Positions 16,534-26,159 of a stretch of DNA of 64,000 nucleotides are shown in pieces. The position numbers were made by a program, and so were the translations under genes. The number at the start of each line of letters is the position of its first letter. Position 1 is the first letter of the stretch. This DNA is from Lysobacterales bacterium. GTDB lineage: Bacteria > Pseudomonadota > Gammaproteobacteria > Xanthomonadales > Marinicellaceae. The notes beneath the pieces were generated by a model that worked only from the letters and a program-made list of their open reading frames with translations, had not been told where the DNA came from and searched no databases. The DNA lies in contig JALSLV010000030.1 in NCBI GenBank assembly GCA_026988115.1, forward strand, positions 1 to 64,000. Reading direction: 5' to 3'.

Positions 16534-17808
16534 TTGAATAAGAAAATTTCACGATTAAGAGGAATGTACGATGTTTTACCTGACGAGAGTTGGATTTGGC
16601 AAAGGATTGAACACATCGTAGAAGAAACTTTCCAATCGTATTCTTACCAACAAATTAGGTTTCCTATTGTTGAAAAAACCCAACTTTTTCATACCACAAT
16701 TGGCGAAGCAACCGATGTTGTGGAAAAGGAAATGTTTTCTTTTCAAAGCCGCTCAGGTAATTCAATTAGTTTAAGACCTGAAGGAACGGCGGGTTGCGTT
16801 CGAGCAGTTATTCAAAACCAGTTGTGTAATAGAGGGGCGACTCAAAAGCTCTGGTATATCGGTCCTATGTTTAGGTACGAGAGACCGCAAAAAGGCAGAA
16901 ATCGCCAATTTACTCAGATTGGAGCAGAATATTTTAATGTTGAATCCGCTCATGCTGATGCTGAACTTATTTTAATGACCGCTCGATTATGGAAAAACCT
17001 TGGACTGCCAAACATTCAATTAGAAATTAATTCCTTAGGAACGAGTCAGTCACGTAAAGCTTATCGCGAAGTTCTGATTGCGTATTTCCAACAACACAGT
17101 GAGCTGCTGGATGAAGATGCACAAAGACGCCTATTAACGAACCCGCTAAGAATTTTAGATTCAAAAAACCCAAATATGAAAGAAATGATTAACAATGCTC
17201 CACTGTTAAGTGACTATTTGGATGATGAGTCAAAAGAGCACTTTCAACAGCTCAAATCAATTCTCGATGCCTGTAAAATCAGCTATAAGATAAATCCAAA
17301 ATTAGTGCGGGGTTTAGATTATTATTCAAAAACTGTGTTTGAATGGATTACAACAGATTTAGGCTCACAAGGAACAATCTGTGGTGGAGGTCGTTACGAT
17401 AGCCTCGTTGAACTACAGGGAGGTAAGCCAACTCCTGCTGTGGGATTTGCAATGGGCGTGGATCGCATTGTCGAAATTATCAAAGATTTAAAGTTATGGC
17501 AGAACAACAATGAGTCCAAAACATACCTGATAGTTGATAAAGAAGTCGCCATGGAAACAGCTTATAAATTGTCAGAAAAAATCCATCAGGCTTTGCCACA
17601 ATTAAAGCTTTTTATGAACCAGAATCCAACAAGTTTTAAGGCGCAATTTAAAAAAGCAGACAAAATGGGTGCTCAATTTGCTATTATAGTCGGACAAGAG
17701 GAAGCCAAATCAGGAAAAATTACCCTAAAATACTTAAGGAATAAAGAAATCGGGCAGCAAAGTTTTGAGTTTGCAGAGTTTGTGAGCTTTATGAATAAAC
17801 AGCAATAA
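16534..17808 (+). CDS. hisS: Histidine--tRNA ligase
   Basis: A 424-residue class II synthetase of normal length. It uses a TTG start at 16536-16538 or a nearby codon; the frame opening at 16534 gives MNKKISRLRGMYDVLPDESW, which matches the family N-terminus. Motif 2 (YIGPMFRYERPQKGRNRQFTQIG), the histidine-specific GLDYYSKTVFEW and GTICGGGRYDSL motifs, and the motif 3 region AVGFAMGVDRI are present, followed by the anticodon-binding domain. An 87-base gap from rodZ could hold a promoter. The following gene encodes a SPOR protein, not the usual yfgM/bamB. Confidence 0.97.
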   Translation: MNKKISRLRGMYDVLPDESWIWQRIEHIVEETFQSYSYQQIRFPIVEKTQLFHTTIGEATDVVEKEMFSFQSRSGNSISLRPEGTAGCVRAVIQNQLCNRGATQKLWYIGPMFRYERPQKGRNRQFTQIGAEYFNVESAHADAELILMTARLWKNLGLPNIQLEINSLGTSQSRKAYREVLIAYFQQHSELLDEDAQRRLLTNPLRILDSKNPNMKEMINNAPLLSDYLDDESKEHFQQLKSILDACKISYKINPKLVRGLDYYSKTVFEWITTDLGSQGTICGGGRYDSLVELQGGKPTPAVGFAMGVDRIVEIIKDLKLWQNNNESKTYLIVDKEVAMETAYKLSEKIHQALPQLKLFMNQNPTSFKAQFKKADKMGAQFAIIVGQEEAKSGKITLKYLRNKEIGQQSFEFAEFVSFMNKQQ

Positions 17809-17818
17809 TGAGGTTATT

Positions 17819-18766
17819 ATGGATCTAGCATTAAAACAAAGATTAGTTGGCGCATCGGTTTTGATAGCCTTAGCCGTCATATTTTTACCCTTATTATTTG
17901 ATGGTTCAACTCAAGAAAGCAATCAAAGTATAACAATTGAGATTCCACAAGAACCACAAGAGTTAACACAAAAAGTGTTGTCTATTGATGGAAATACCAA
18001 AACTAATAAGGCAGAGCTGGAAATCAAAAAAGAAGTCATTGCTGACAAGCCGCCGATTAAAAAACAAGAAACTATTGTCGAGATTGTTGATAACTCAGAA
18101 CCTAAAAAGCCAGTGGTTATTGGCAAAGAACAACCCAAAAAGGAAGTTGAAAAAATAGTCGATACTCCTAAAGAGAAACCTCAAACACAAAAATCTAAAA
18201 AGACTCCGGAAGTCCTTACAGACAATAACCTAGGGAATGCAAATGTCAGTTATCGAATAAAACTGGGAGTCTTCTCGGAGGTTAAAAATGCACAAAAAAT
18301 TAAAGCAAAACTTATTCATAATGGCATCGATGCGATTGTTGAAAAAGAGGCTGCCACTGGTTTATATAAAGTCTATTCCAAGCAGTATGTAAACTTAGCA
18401 CGCACCAAAGAACTGAATAAAAAAATTCAAAATCTTAAACTAAAACTGGGTAAAACAAGCATAGAAACACTCGATGAAAGTGCCAGTGATGATGCTCAGA
18501 TGTTATTGGATACAGGATGGATAGTGCAAATAGGTTTGTTTTCAAGTCAACAAAACTCGATAAAGTTGCGCGATAAAATACGTAAAAAAGGATTCGTCAG
18601 TTTTGTGGATTCCATCACCACCTCAAGCAATAAAAAAATGTATCGGGTTAGGGTCGGGCCATTTGCAACAAGAGACGAAGCACTATCAGAACAAAAGAAA
18701 GTTAAGAAGACTATGAATCTCAAGGGCATTGTCAAGCCTCATGAAAAACAAAAAGTAGTGCTTTAG
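17819..18766 (+). CDS. SPOR-domain cell division protein, DedD-like
   Basis: A 315-residue protein with an N-terminal membrane anchor (about 11-27), a long charged Lys/Pro/Glu-rich linker, and two SPOR-like modules: about 142-210 (YRIKLGVFSEVKNAQKIKAK) and 233-310 (WIVQIGLFSSQQNSIKLRDK). SPOR domains bind denuded septal peptidoglycan. Its place just before cvpA and purF is that of E. coli dedD, though DedD has a single SPOR domain, so this looks like a duplicated-module version. Confidence 0.88.
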   Translation: MDLALKQRLVGASVLIALAVIFLPLLFDGSTQESNQSITIEIPQEPQELTQKVLSIDGNTKTNKAELEIKKEVIADKPPIKKQETIVEIVDNSEPKKPVVIGKEQPKKEVEKIVDTPKEKPQTQKSKKTPEVLTDNNLGNANVSYRIKLGVFSEVKNAQKIKAKLIHNGIDAIVEKEAATGLYKVYSKQYVNLARTKELNKKIQNLKLKLGKTSIETLDESASDDAQMLLDTGWIVQIGLFSSQQNSIKLRDKIRKKGFVSFVDSITTSSNKKMYRVRVGPFATRDEALSEQKKVKKTMNLKGIVKPHEKQKVVL

Positions 18767-18776
18767 GAGAAAAGCA

Positions 18777-19418
18777 ATGAACTGGTTAGATTATGTGTTT
18801 TTAGCTATTTTGGGTCTTTCCGTTATTATCAGTTTATTTCGAGGTTTAACTCGAGAGGTTTTTTCATTAGTCATTTGGGCAGGAGCCTTTTGGATAGCCT
18901 ATCATTTTGTTGATACAGGAGCCAATGCCTTAAGCAATTATATCGAGTTGCCCTCGGCTCGCCATTTAATCGCTTTTGTTGCTTTATTTATTGCAGCATT
19001 GATTATTGGAGGAATCATTAATTTTATTATTGGCAAGCTCATCAAGTCAACAGGGTTAAGTGGTACAGATCGATTTTTTGGAATGTTTTTTGGTGCTATG
19101 CGCGGCTTAATTGCGATAGTTGCTATTACCTTCTTTGTGCAAGCCACTCCTTTATCAGAAGACCCGTGGTGGCAACAATCAAAATTAGTTCCTTATTTTA
19201 CTAAAGTTTCAGAATGGGCAAGGGAAAATATGCCCGATCAGTTTAAAAACTACTTTTCCTTCTTGGAAACAAAAAAAGCAGAAGAACAGGAAAACAATAA
19301 AAAAGACTCCAATGGCATGGAGTCACTAATTAAAAAAATTGTAAACGAATCAAAAGATTTGCTGCCAGAAACCAACAATCAAAAACAAGACGAACAAAAT
19401 TCTTCTGAGGATAATTAA
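18777..19418 (+). CDS. cvpA: CvpA family membrane protein
   Basis: A 213-residue protein with four hydrophobic segments in the first 130 residues (starting MNWLDYVFLAILGLSVIISL) and a charged C-terminal tail. It is in the conserved dedD-cvpA-purF order. CvpA is named for colicin V production and supports envelope homeostasis; its molecular role is unsettled. The stop codon abuts the ATG of purF, so the two are coupled. Confidence 0.93.
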   Translation: MNWLDYVFLAILGLSVIISLFRGLTREVFSLVIWAGAFWIAYHFVDTGANALSNYIELPSARHLIAFVALFIAALIIGGIINFIIGKLIKSTGLSGTDRFFGMFFGAMRGLIAIVAITFFVQATPLSEDPWWQQSKLVPYFTKVSEWARENMPDQFKNYFSFLETKKAEEQENNKKDSNGMESLIKKIVNESKDLLPETNNQKQDEQNSSEDN

Positions 19419-20885
19419 ATGTGTGGAGTTATCGGCGTAGTTAGCCAAAAACCTGTCGCAACAACCATTTACGAATGTTTAACCGTTTTGCAACACCGTG
19501 GTCAAGATGCCGCAGGAATTGCAACTTGCGAAAAAAGACGCGTGGCACTGGTTAAGGACAATGGCTTGGTTCGAGATGTTTTTAATGCAGAAAATGTCAA
19601 GAAGTTACATGGAAACATGGGCATCGGACACACGCGTTACCCAACAGCAGGCGGTGACAATCGCTTGGAAGCACAACCTTTTTATGTTAATTCTCCTTAT
19701 GGAATTGCTTTGGCTCACAATGGCAATTTAATCAATACAAAGCAATTACGTAATGAACTATTTGAACAAGACCGTAGACACATAAACACAGGCTCAGATT
19801 CAGAAGTTCTACTCAATGTACTGGCACATGAACTGCAAAAAAATAGCGAGCCTATACTAAAGGCGAAACATGTATTTGATGCTATTACGGCATTAAATAA
19901 ACGCTGTATTGGCGGATTTGCCGTGGTTGCAATGATTCCTGGTCATGGAATTATCGGGTTTCGTGATCCAAATGGAATAAGACCTCTGGTATTGGGTAAA
20001 CGCATTGTTAATAACCAAGATGAATATATGTTGGCATCCGAAAGTGTAGCTTTAGATTTACATGGCTATAAATTGGTCAGTGATGTGGCTCCAGGCGAAG
20101 CGGTATTAATCGGTATTGATGGTAAGTTATATAGGCAACAATGTTCAACGGTTAAAAATCATACGCCATGCATTTTTGAATTTGTTTACTTTTCTCGTGA
20201 AGATTCAATAATTGACAATATTTCTGTCCATAAAGCCCGATTGCGTATGGGGGAGGCTTTAGCAGAAAGAATCATCAAAGAGATTCCAGAACACGACATC
20301 GATGTGGTCATCCCAATACCTGATACCGCGCGTTCTAGTGCCATTCCTTTGGCTTATGCATTAAATGTTAAATTCCGAGAAGGGTTTGTTAAAAACCGCT
20401 ATATTGGACGCACCTTTATTATGCCAGGTCAAGAAGAGCGCGTTAAATCGGTTAGGCGTAAGCTTAATGCGATAGATTTAGAATTTAGAAATAAAACAGT
20501 GTTGCTGGTGGATGATTCCATTGTACGGGGCACGACTTCAACACAGATTATCCAAATGGCACGAGAGGCAGGTGCTAAAAAGGTCTATTTTGCTTCAGCA
20601 GCCCCTCCTGTTCGTTACCCCAATGTTTATGGAATTGATATGCCTGCAGCGAATGAGCTAGTTGCGCACAACAGAACAGAGCAAGAAGTGTGTGAAATAC
20701 TTGGGGCAGATAAAGTTTTTTACCAAAGTCTCGATGATTTAATTTTGGCCTGCTCGGATGATAACAAATACGTGACTCAATTTGATACTTCTTGTTTTTC
20801 AAACGAGTATGTTACCGAAATTGATGCCGATTACCTTCAACAACTCGAAGTGAATAGAAGTGACAAAGCCAAACAACAAGCCTGA
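19419..20885 (+). CDS. purF: Amidophosphoribosyltransferase
   Basis: A 488-residue enzyme for the first committed step of purine synthesis, PRPP plus glutamine to phosphoribosylamine. Translation starts MCGVIG, so Cys2 becomes the N-terminal glutaminase nucleophile without a propeptide. The glutaminase domain has GHTRYPTAGG and AHNGNL, and the PRTase domain has the PRPP loop VLLVDDSIVRGTT. Its end overlaps the start of ubiH by 26 bases. Confidence 0.98.
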   Translation: MCGVIGVVSQKPVATTIYECLTVLQHRGQDAAGIATCEKRRVALVKDNGLVRDVFNAENVKKLHGNMGIGHTRYPTAGGDNRLEAQPFYVNSPYGIALAHNGNLINTKQLRNELFEQDRRHINTGSDSEVLLNVLAHELQKNSEPILKAKHVFDAITALNKRCIGGFAVVAMIPGHGIIGFRDPNGIRPLVLGKRIVNNQDEYMLASESVALDLHGYKLVSDVAPGEAVLIGIDGKLYRQQCSTVKNHTPCIFEFVYFSREDSIIDNISVHKARLRMGEALAERIIKEIPEHDIDVVIPIPDTARSSAIPLAYALNVKFREGFVKNRYIGRTFIMPGQEERVKSVRRKLNAIDLEFRNKTVLLVDDSIVRGTTSTQIIQMAREAGAKKVYFASAAPPVRYPNVYGIDMPAANELVAHNRTEQEVCEILGADKVFYQSLDDLILACSDDNKYVTQFDTSCFSNEYVTEIDADYLQQLEVNRSDKAKQQA

Positions 20886-22092
20886 TTATGACGTCATTAT
20901 CGTAGGTGGTGGTATGGTTGGAATGGCAGCGGCTTTAAGCCTGTCACAACTTAATTTATCCATTGTCTTACTTGAAAGCAGAGTAGTACAGGGTGACTCA
21001 CATCCTAGCTATGATGATCGAACCTTAGTCGTTAATCAAGCATCGGTGTGTTTTTGGAAAAACTTAGGGATTTGGCAAAGAATTGAACAAAACATAACAC
21101 CAATAAATAAAGTGCATGTGAGCAACAAAGGGCATTTTGGTTCGGTTAATTTTGATAAGGATGAACTCAATGTGGCGGCTTTGGCGTATATTGTTGAGGC
21201 AAAAATTCTGGGCTTTGCTTTAAAACTTACCTGTGAAGAAAATGAACTGATTAAAATCATTGCACCAGCTTCTTTTAAACAGATGCAATACAAAAAAGAT
21301 TCTGTTGAGGTAACTTACAGTGTGGGAGAAAACATCCATACAATTTCCAGCAAACTGATGCTAGCAGCCGATGGTATCCAATCAGGTATTCGTAAACAAC
21401 TCGAATTAGAAACACGAATAAAATCCTACCAGCGAACTGCTATTATTTGCAATATCACCCCAGAATACAAACACAACAACTGTGCTTTTGAGCGATTAAC
21501 TGACAAAGGACCAACTGCACTATTGCCCTTTGTGAGTAATCGCTGTGGCTTTGTTTGGTCGATGGAAAATACCCAAGCTCAAGCGATTTTGGATTTGTCC
21601 GATGAAGATTTTCTTCATAAAGCGCAACAACAATTTGGTTACCGATTAGGCAAGTTTATTAAAGCAGGAAAACGCTCCAGTTATCCTTTATATTTGGTGA
21701 CAGTTCCACAACAAGTTAAAAATCGTGTGATTTTGATTGGCAATGCCGCCCATGGCATGAGTCCTGTCTCTGCGCAAGGCTTAAACTTGGCAGTTCGAGA
21801 TGTGGCTCGACTATTTGATGTAATAAAAGAAATAACCCATAAATCCCAAGACATTGGTGCAGAAGAAACTTTAAATGCCTACCAAAATGCCATCAATACC
21901 GATCAACAGCAAACCATGCGATACACCGATGACCTCATGTCTTGGTTTAAAATAGATGAGCCTATTGTTGCGGCATTACGGTCAATCGGTTTGTTTACCT
22001 TAAACCAATCAAAGTATTTAAAACAAGAGCTGTTTCACCGTGCCTCTGGCTACCGTGGTGAAATTCCACAACTCTTGAGGAAAAAAGCATGA
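20860..22092 (+). CDS. ubiH: 2-octaprenyl-6-methoxyphenol hydroxylase (UbiH)
   Basis: A 410-residue flavin monooxygenase of ubiquinone biosynthesis. It has the N-terminal dinucleotide-binding motif DVIIVGGGMVGMAAA, the middle LMLAADGIQSGIRK segment and the second FAD motif VILIGNAAHGMSPVSAQGLNLAVRDV. The start is a GTG inside the purF end. Its stop overlaps the ATG of the next hydroxylase as ATGA. The pair matches the ubiH-ubiI (visC) arrangement of gammaproteobacteria. Confidence 0.92.
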   Translation: MTKPNNKPDYDVIIVGGGMVGMAAALSLSQLNLSIVLLESRVVQGDSHPSYDDRTLVVNQASVCFWKNLGIWQRIEQNITPINKVHVSNKGHFGSVNFDKDELNVAALAYIVEAKILGFALKLTCEENELIKIIAPASFKQMQYKKDSVEVTYSVGENIHTISSKLMLAADGIQSGIRKQLELETRIKSYQRTAIICNITPEYKHNNCAFERLTDKGPTALLPFVSNRCGFVWSMENTQAQAILDLSDEDFLHKAQQQFGYRLGKFIKAGKRSSYPLYLVTVPQQVKNRVILIGNAAHGMSPVSAQGLNLAVRDVARLFDVIKEITHKSQDIGAEETLNAYQNAINTDQQQTMRYTDDLMSWFKIDEPIVAALRSIGLFTLNQSKYLKQELFHRASGYRGEIPQLLRKKA

Positions 22093-23255
22093 AACGTGTG
22101 GATATAATCATCTCAGGTGGTGGCATGATAGGTTCGATTGCTGCTGTTGCTGCGAGCAGACAAGGCTTGTCGGTTTTGCTTATTGAAGCCCAAGCTATTG
22201 ATACGATTCAACAGAAATCACCTCGGGACTTACGCGTATCAGCCATCTCTGCTGATAATATCAATTACTTAAAAGAGTTAGGCATATTTAATCATCTGCT
22301 TCAAGAGCGAATCCAATCGTATAGTAAAATGCAGGTTTGGGATAACCGTGGAGATGGAGAGATTGCTTTTGAGGTTGACTATGCTCAGCAAGATTATTTG
22401 GGTTATTTATTGGAAAATAACAACCTAGTACAAGCTGCTTGGAATTGTCTGGATGGTCAATGCGAAACATTGCAACAAGCACAAATAAAGACCATAGAAA
22501 ATGAAGGTTCACAAATTCGAGTAGAATTAAGCAATGGAGATAAATACAAATCACGTTTACTAATCGCAGCAGAAGGGCGAAATTCCTTTGTTCGTGCATT
22601 TACACAAATCAAAACCAAAGAAACTTCGTACCATCAAAAGGGTTTGGTGTCTTATATCAAAATTGAAAATGCACCTACACAAACCGCACTTCAAGCTTTT
22701 AACGCAGGTGGGCCGATTGGAATATTACCGATTAATGAAGCGGAAAAAATATTTTCAATTGTATGGAGTTTGCCACAATCACAAGCTGTGCATTGGTTAG
22801 AATGTGAGCAAAAAACATTTGAAAAAGGGGTGAAACAAGCCATTGGTAAAGATTTTGGAAGAATAATTTTACTCTCAAAACGAGCCGCTTTTCCGCTCAC
22901 TCAATTATACGCACAAGAATATTTCAAAAAGCGTATTGTGTTGTGCGGAGACAGCGCTCATGGCGTACACCCACTTGCAGGGCAAGGCGTTAATCTGGGT
23001 ATCGGTGATATTCAACAATTGTTCAAAGTTCTTGAGCCATCTGTGCTAAAAGATAATGACTTGTTGCACCAAGCCTTGCGCAAATACCAAAGAAGACGTA
23101 TCTCAAAAGTCAAAGAAACCTCAGAAATGATGTCGCTACTTCACCACCTCTTTAAAGACGATGAACACATTAAAAAACCATTGCGGAATATCGGATTAAA
23201 GCTTATAAACTCCCTACCAATTAAAAACTGGTTAGCAGGGCAGGCTGGGAGTTGA
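22089..23255 (+). CDS. ubiI: Ubiquinone biosynthesis hydroxylase, UbiI/UbiF type
   Basis: A 388-residue paralogue of UbiH with the FAD motifs DIIISGGGMIGSIAAVAASR and RIVLCGDSAHGVHPLAGQG (then VNLGIGDIQ). In the pathway UbiI carries out C5 and UbiF C6 hydroxylation; sequence alone does not fully separate them, so the exact position is inferred from its location next to ubiH (visC position). It is translationally coupled to ubiH. Confidence 0.85.
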   Translation: MKRVDIIISGGGMIGSIAAVAASRQGLSVLLIEAQAIDTIQQKSPRDLRVSAISADNINYLKELGIFNHLLQERIQSYSKMQVWDNRGDGEIAFEVDYAQQDYLGYLLENNNLVQAAWNCLDGQCETLQQAQIKTIENEGSQIRVELSNGDKYKSRLLIAAEGRNSFVRAFTQIKTKETSYHQKGLVSYIKIENAPTQTALQAFNAGGPIGILPINEAEKIFSIVWSLPQSQAVHWLECEQKTFEKGVKQAIGKDFGRIILLSKRAAFPLTQLYAQEYFKKRIVLCGDSAHGVHPLAGQGVNLGIGDIQQLFKVLEPSVLKDNDLLHQALRKYQRRRISKVKETSEMMSLLHHLFKDDEHIKKPLRNIGLKLINSLPIKNWLAGQAGS

Positions 23256-23259
23256 TGGC

Positions 23260-23730
23260 ATGAATCAACTTAATAGAGCATTTAACTACTTAACAGTAAT
23301 ATGTTTAATTTGTGTAGTGAGTGTTTCAATTACATATGCATATGATAAAAATGCAGACCCTAAAATTGATTATTTGCAGTCAATAAAGTCCGCACAACAA
23401 TCAGGAAAATTAGTATTGATAGTATTTGGAGCGAATTGGTGCAAAGATTGCAAAGCCTTTGATAAGCAAATTAAAAGAAAATTGAAAGAGGTAATCAAAG
23501 CAAACTATGAATTAGTGAAAGTTGATGTAGGTAATTTTGATAGAAATTTAGATTTTGTTTCAAAATTTGGTAATCCTATTTCAAATGGTATTCCATCAAT
23601 AGTTATTGTAAACAATGAAAAAACAATACTCTTTGCAACAAAAGCAGGCGAATTTGCATCAATGAGAAATATTGATGAAGACAGTCTTCTTGATTTCTTT
23701 ATTGCAATGTCATCTAAGTTAAAGAAATAG
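23260..23730 (+). CDS. Exported thioredoxin-like protein
   Basis: A 156-residue protein with an N-terminal signal peptide or anchor (about 10-28) and a thioredoxin fold. The active-site motif is WCKDC in FGANWCKDCKAFDKQI, and the conserved cis-Pro segment is NGIPSIVIV. It resembles the thioredoxin_7/DUF255-like secreted group, probably acting as a periplasmic thiol reductase or oxidase. It starts 4 bases after the ubiI stop, so it may share the transcript, but no functional link to ubiquinone synthesis is evident. Confidence 0.85.
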   Translation: MNQLNRAFNYLTVICLICVVSVSITYAYDKNADPKIDYLQSIKSAQQSGKLVLIVFGANWCKDCKAFDKQIKRKLKEVIKANYELVKVDVGNFDRNLDFVSKFGNPISNGIPSIVIVNNEKTILFATKAGEFASMRNIDEDSLLDFFIAMSSKLKK

Positions 23731-23738
23731 ATAACTCT

Positions 23739-23821
23739 GTAAGGTGGGTTTACCCACCATTTTAGAACACTATATTTATCGAGGCTACTCAAACAAAGTC
23801 GGTGGGCATGGGTCTCCCTAC
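23739..23821. repeat. BIME-like pair of opposed REP hairpins between convergent genes
   Basis: Plus-strand hairpin GTAAGGTGGGTTTACCCACC at 23739-23758, and minus-strand hairpin GTAGGGAGACCCATGCCCAC within 23800-23821. Orientation and spacing mirror the 3203-3287 pair. Located between the convergent thioredoxin-like and pruA genes, it may also limit read-through. Confidence 0.7.
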
Positions 23822-23847
23822 AATTCTTATTTTTAGGACTGGTATTA

Positions 23848-25476
23848 TTAACCTAAAAAAGGATAACAGTAATCTGTTGGTGGCACAAACGTTTCTTTTA
23901 CCGTTCTTGGAGACATCCAACGGTATAAATTCAATGCACTACCTGCTTTATCATTAGTTCCTGATGCGCGTCCGCCGCCAAAGGGTTGTTGCCCGACCAC
24001 TGCACCAGTTGGTTTGTCGTTGATGTAGAAGTTACCTGCGGCAAAGCGTAACTTATCAGTCATATGGTTAATTACATAACGATCTTGAGCCAGTATTGCT
24101 CCTGTTAAGGCGTAAGGTGAGCCTTCATCGCACAATTCTAAGGTTTCATCTAACTTGTTATCATCGTATACAAGGATGGTTAATACTGGTCCGAATATTT
24201 CTTCAACCATAGTTTTGAATGTCGGGTTAGTGGTTAAAATAACAGTTGGTTCGATAAAATATCCCACCGATTTATCACAACCACCACCCATAATGACTTC
24301 GGCATCATCGGCATCTTTGGCATATTGAATAAAACCTTCAATCTTATCGAATGAACGCTCATCAATGACAGCGTTAATGAAATTGCTAAAGTCACGGGTT
24401 GAGCCCATTTTGAAATCAGCTAAATCTGCGGCTAAATAATCCTTAACTTGCCCCCAAATTGAAGCTGGAATATAAGCTCGGCTTGCTGCTGAACACTTTT
24501 GCCCTTGGTATTCAAATGCCCCACGAGAAAGTGCAGTTGCCACAGCTTTTGGATCGGCTGAGTTGTGGGCAAAGACAAAATCTTTTCCGCCTGTTTCACC
24601 CACCATACGTGGATAAGTGCGATAACGGTCGATGTTGCCACCGACTTCTTTATAAATATGTTGGAAGGTATTTGTTGAACCGGTAAAATGCACACCCGAT
24701 AATTCAGGACGTGGTAAAAGCACGCGACCGGCATCAGGACCATCGGCTGCCACCATGTTGATGACTCCGTCAGGAAGACCGGCTTCTTTAAAAATTTCCA
24801 TCAAAATGTGTGCAGATAGCATTTGCGTTCCTGACGGTTTCCAAACCACCGTATTGCCACACATAGCAGGTGTAGCAGGTAAATTACCGGCAATGGCAGT
24901 GAAATTAAACGGTGTAATGGCTAATACAAAGCCTTCAAGCGGACGCCAATCCAATTGGTTCCAAACACCCTCAGATGATACAGGCTGTTGGATCATTATT
25001 TGCTGATAAAAATAAGCATTGAAACGTAAAAAGTCGATAAACTCACATGCCGCATCAATCTCGGCCTGCATACAATTTTTCGATTGCCCTAACATTGTCG
25101 CGGCATTTAAGGTGTTGCGGTAAGGTCCTGCCACTAAATCAGCTGCACGTAAAAACACAGCCACACGTGATTGCCAAGGCATTTCACGCCATTTTTCTTG
25201 AGCCGCAATGGCTGCATCTGCTGCATCATTGAGTTCTTTATCCCCTGCCAAATAAGACACACCCAAAACATGTGCATGTTTATGCGGCATCACAACATTT
25301 TCAGTTTTATCAGTAAACACATCTTGCCCATTAATAACACAAGGAATTTCATATTTGGTGGCTGCCATCTTATCCCATTGGGCTTGTAAAGCTAAGGTTT
25401 CATTAGAGCCAGGTGCGTATTGTTTAATCGGCTCGTTTATAGGAGTAGGAACATTAGGAATGTGTGAACTTATCAT
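23848..25476 (-). CDS. pruA: L-glutamate gamma-semialdehyde (1-pyrroline-5-carboxylate) dehydrogenase
   Basis: A 542-residue monofunctional aldehyde dehydrogenase that oxidises glutamate semialdehyde to glutamate in proline breakdown. The active site is intact: GETGGKDFVFAH with the general base, and FEYQGQKCSAASRAY with the catalytic cysteine (about residue 320). FGPVLTILVYDD and QQPFGGGRASGTNDKAGS are family signatures. It is a stand-alone enzyme; proline dehydrogenase is not adjacent. A palindromic repeat (25487-25563) begins only 10 bases upstream of the ATG. Confidence 0.96.
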   Translation of the reverse strand: MISSHIPNVPTPINEPIKQYAPGSNETLALQAQWDKMAATKYEIPCVINGQDVFTDKTENVVMPHKHAHVLGVSYLAGDKELNDAADAAIAAQEKWREMPWQSRVAVFLRAADLVAGPYRNTLNAATMLGQSKNCMQAEIDAACEFIDFLRFNAYFYQQIMIQQPVSSEGVWNQLDWRPLEGFVLAITPFNFTAIAGNLPATPAMCGNTVVWKPSGTQMLSAHILMEIFKEAGLPDGVINMVAADGPDAGRVLLPRPELSGVHFTGSTNTFQHIYKEVGGNIDRYRTYPRMVGETGGKDFVFAHNSADPKAVATALSRGAFEYQGQKCSAASRAYIPASIWGQVKDYLAADLADFKMGSTRDFSNFINAVIDERSFDKIEGFIQYAKDADDAEVIMGGGCDKSVGYFIEPTVILTTNPTFKTMVEEIFGPVLTILVYDDNKLDETLELCDEGSPYALTGAILAQDRYVINHMTDKLRFAAGNFYINDKPTGAVVGQQPFGGGRASGTNDKAGSALNLYRWMSPRTVKETFVPPTDYCYPFLG

Positions 25477-25486
25477 TTTATTCTCG

Positions 25487-25563
25487 CGTCATTCCTGCGA
25501 AGACAGGAATCTTAATTATTTAACAGCAACCACCAAGAAATTCCTGCCTTCGCAGGAATGACG
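25487..25563. repeat. Inverted-repeat element in the pruA leader
   Basis: Left arm CGTCATTCCTGCGAAGACAG (25487-25506) and right arm CTGCCTTCGCAGGAATGACG (25544-25563) are near-perfect inverted copies separated by about 37 bases. It starts about 10 bases from the pruA ATG, so it would sit in the 5' leader and could fold next to the ribosome binding site. It looks like a small dispersed intergenic repeat. Confidence 0.8.
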
Positions 25564-25711
25564 GTAATTTTGATGTATTTTAATTCTTTTTTATCGTTAT
25601 AACAATTCAAAGCAGTCAAACATCAATGCTTTTTATCAAAAGTTAATAGTGGTTTGAAGATTAAACGGTTTGTGTGTGGAGTTTTCTGGCTAGTCCAAAG
25701 CTTAGGAACAA

Positions 25712-26159
25712 TAAGCTACCAATACGGTGCACGCGGCAACCGCATCAGCGATAGCACTATTAGCAATGGCATCTGCAAAAGCTTCATGCAAAAAGACAGA
25801 CTGGGCTCAACCAAACAAATTCTTGACGAAACAGGACAAGTATTGCATACTAAGAGCTACGAGGCTTTTGGAAAGCCAAGAAACCGCTATAGATTTAGCA
25901 TCCAATGTGTTTTATTGGTAAGTGGGATTTATCCCACTTAAAGCAAAGCTAAAACTAGGAAAATAATGATAAATTTCGACATTCCAACAAAATCAAATCC
26001 TTCGATTCCATTGATTCCTTTGATTCCTACATTTAAAAGATTTTGGTCTTTGAGGTATGCTGGTAATAAGGCTTTGCATAGTGTTAAATATGAAAACACG
26101 CATTCTAATTACACTAAGCCTTCAAACCCAAGCAATAAGGGTACTGACCCCTTAAACTC
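25712..26159 (+). pseudogene. RHS/YD-repeat remnant, tandem copy A
   Basis: The start encodes SYQY-x-ARGNRISD in YD-repeat style. After an internal deletion and frameshift it encodes LGSTKQILDETGQVLHTKSY and EAFGKPR, the conserved core region of RHS proteins. The frame breaks, so no intact protein is possible. A REP-like palindrome (25918-25940) and a GGGTACTGACCCC motif close the copy. It is about 95% identical by eye to copy B, 26186-26632. No other gene is seen between 25564 and 26640. Confidence 0.8.
25918..25940 (+). repeat. REP-like palindrome, GTAAGTGGG type
   Basis: GTAAGTGGGATTTATCCCAC is a 9-base stem with a two-base loop behind a GTAAG head. The same sequence is found at 26391-26411 and, inverted, at 29991-30011 immediately after the tyrosine transposase gene. 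Confidence 0.75.
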
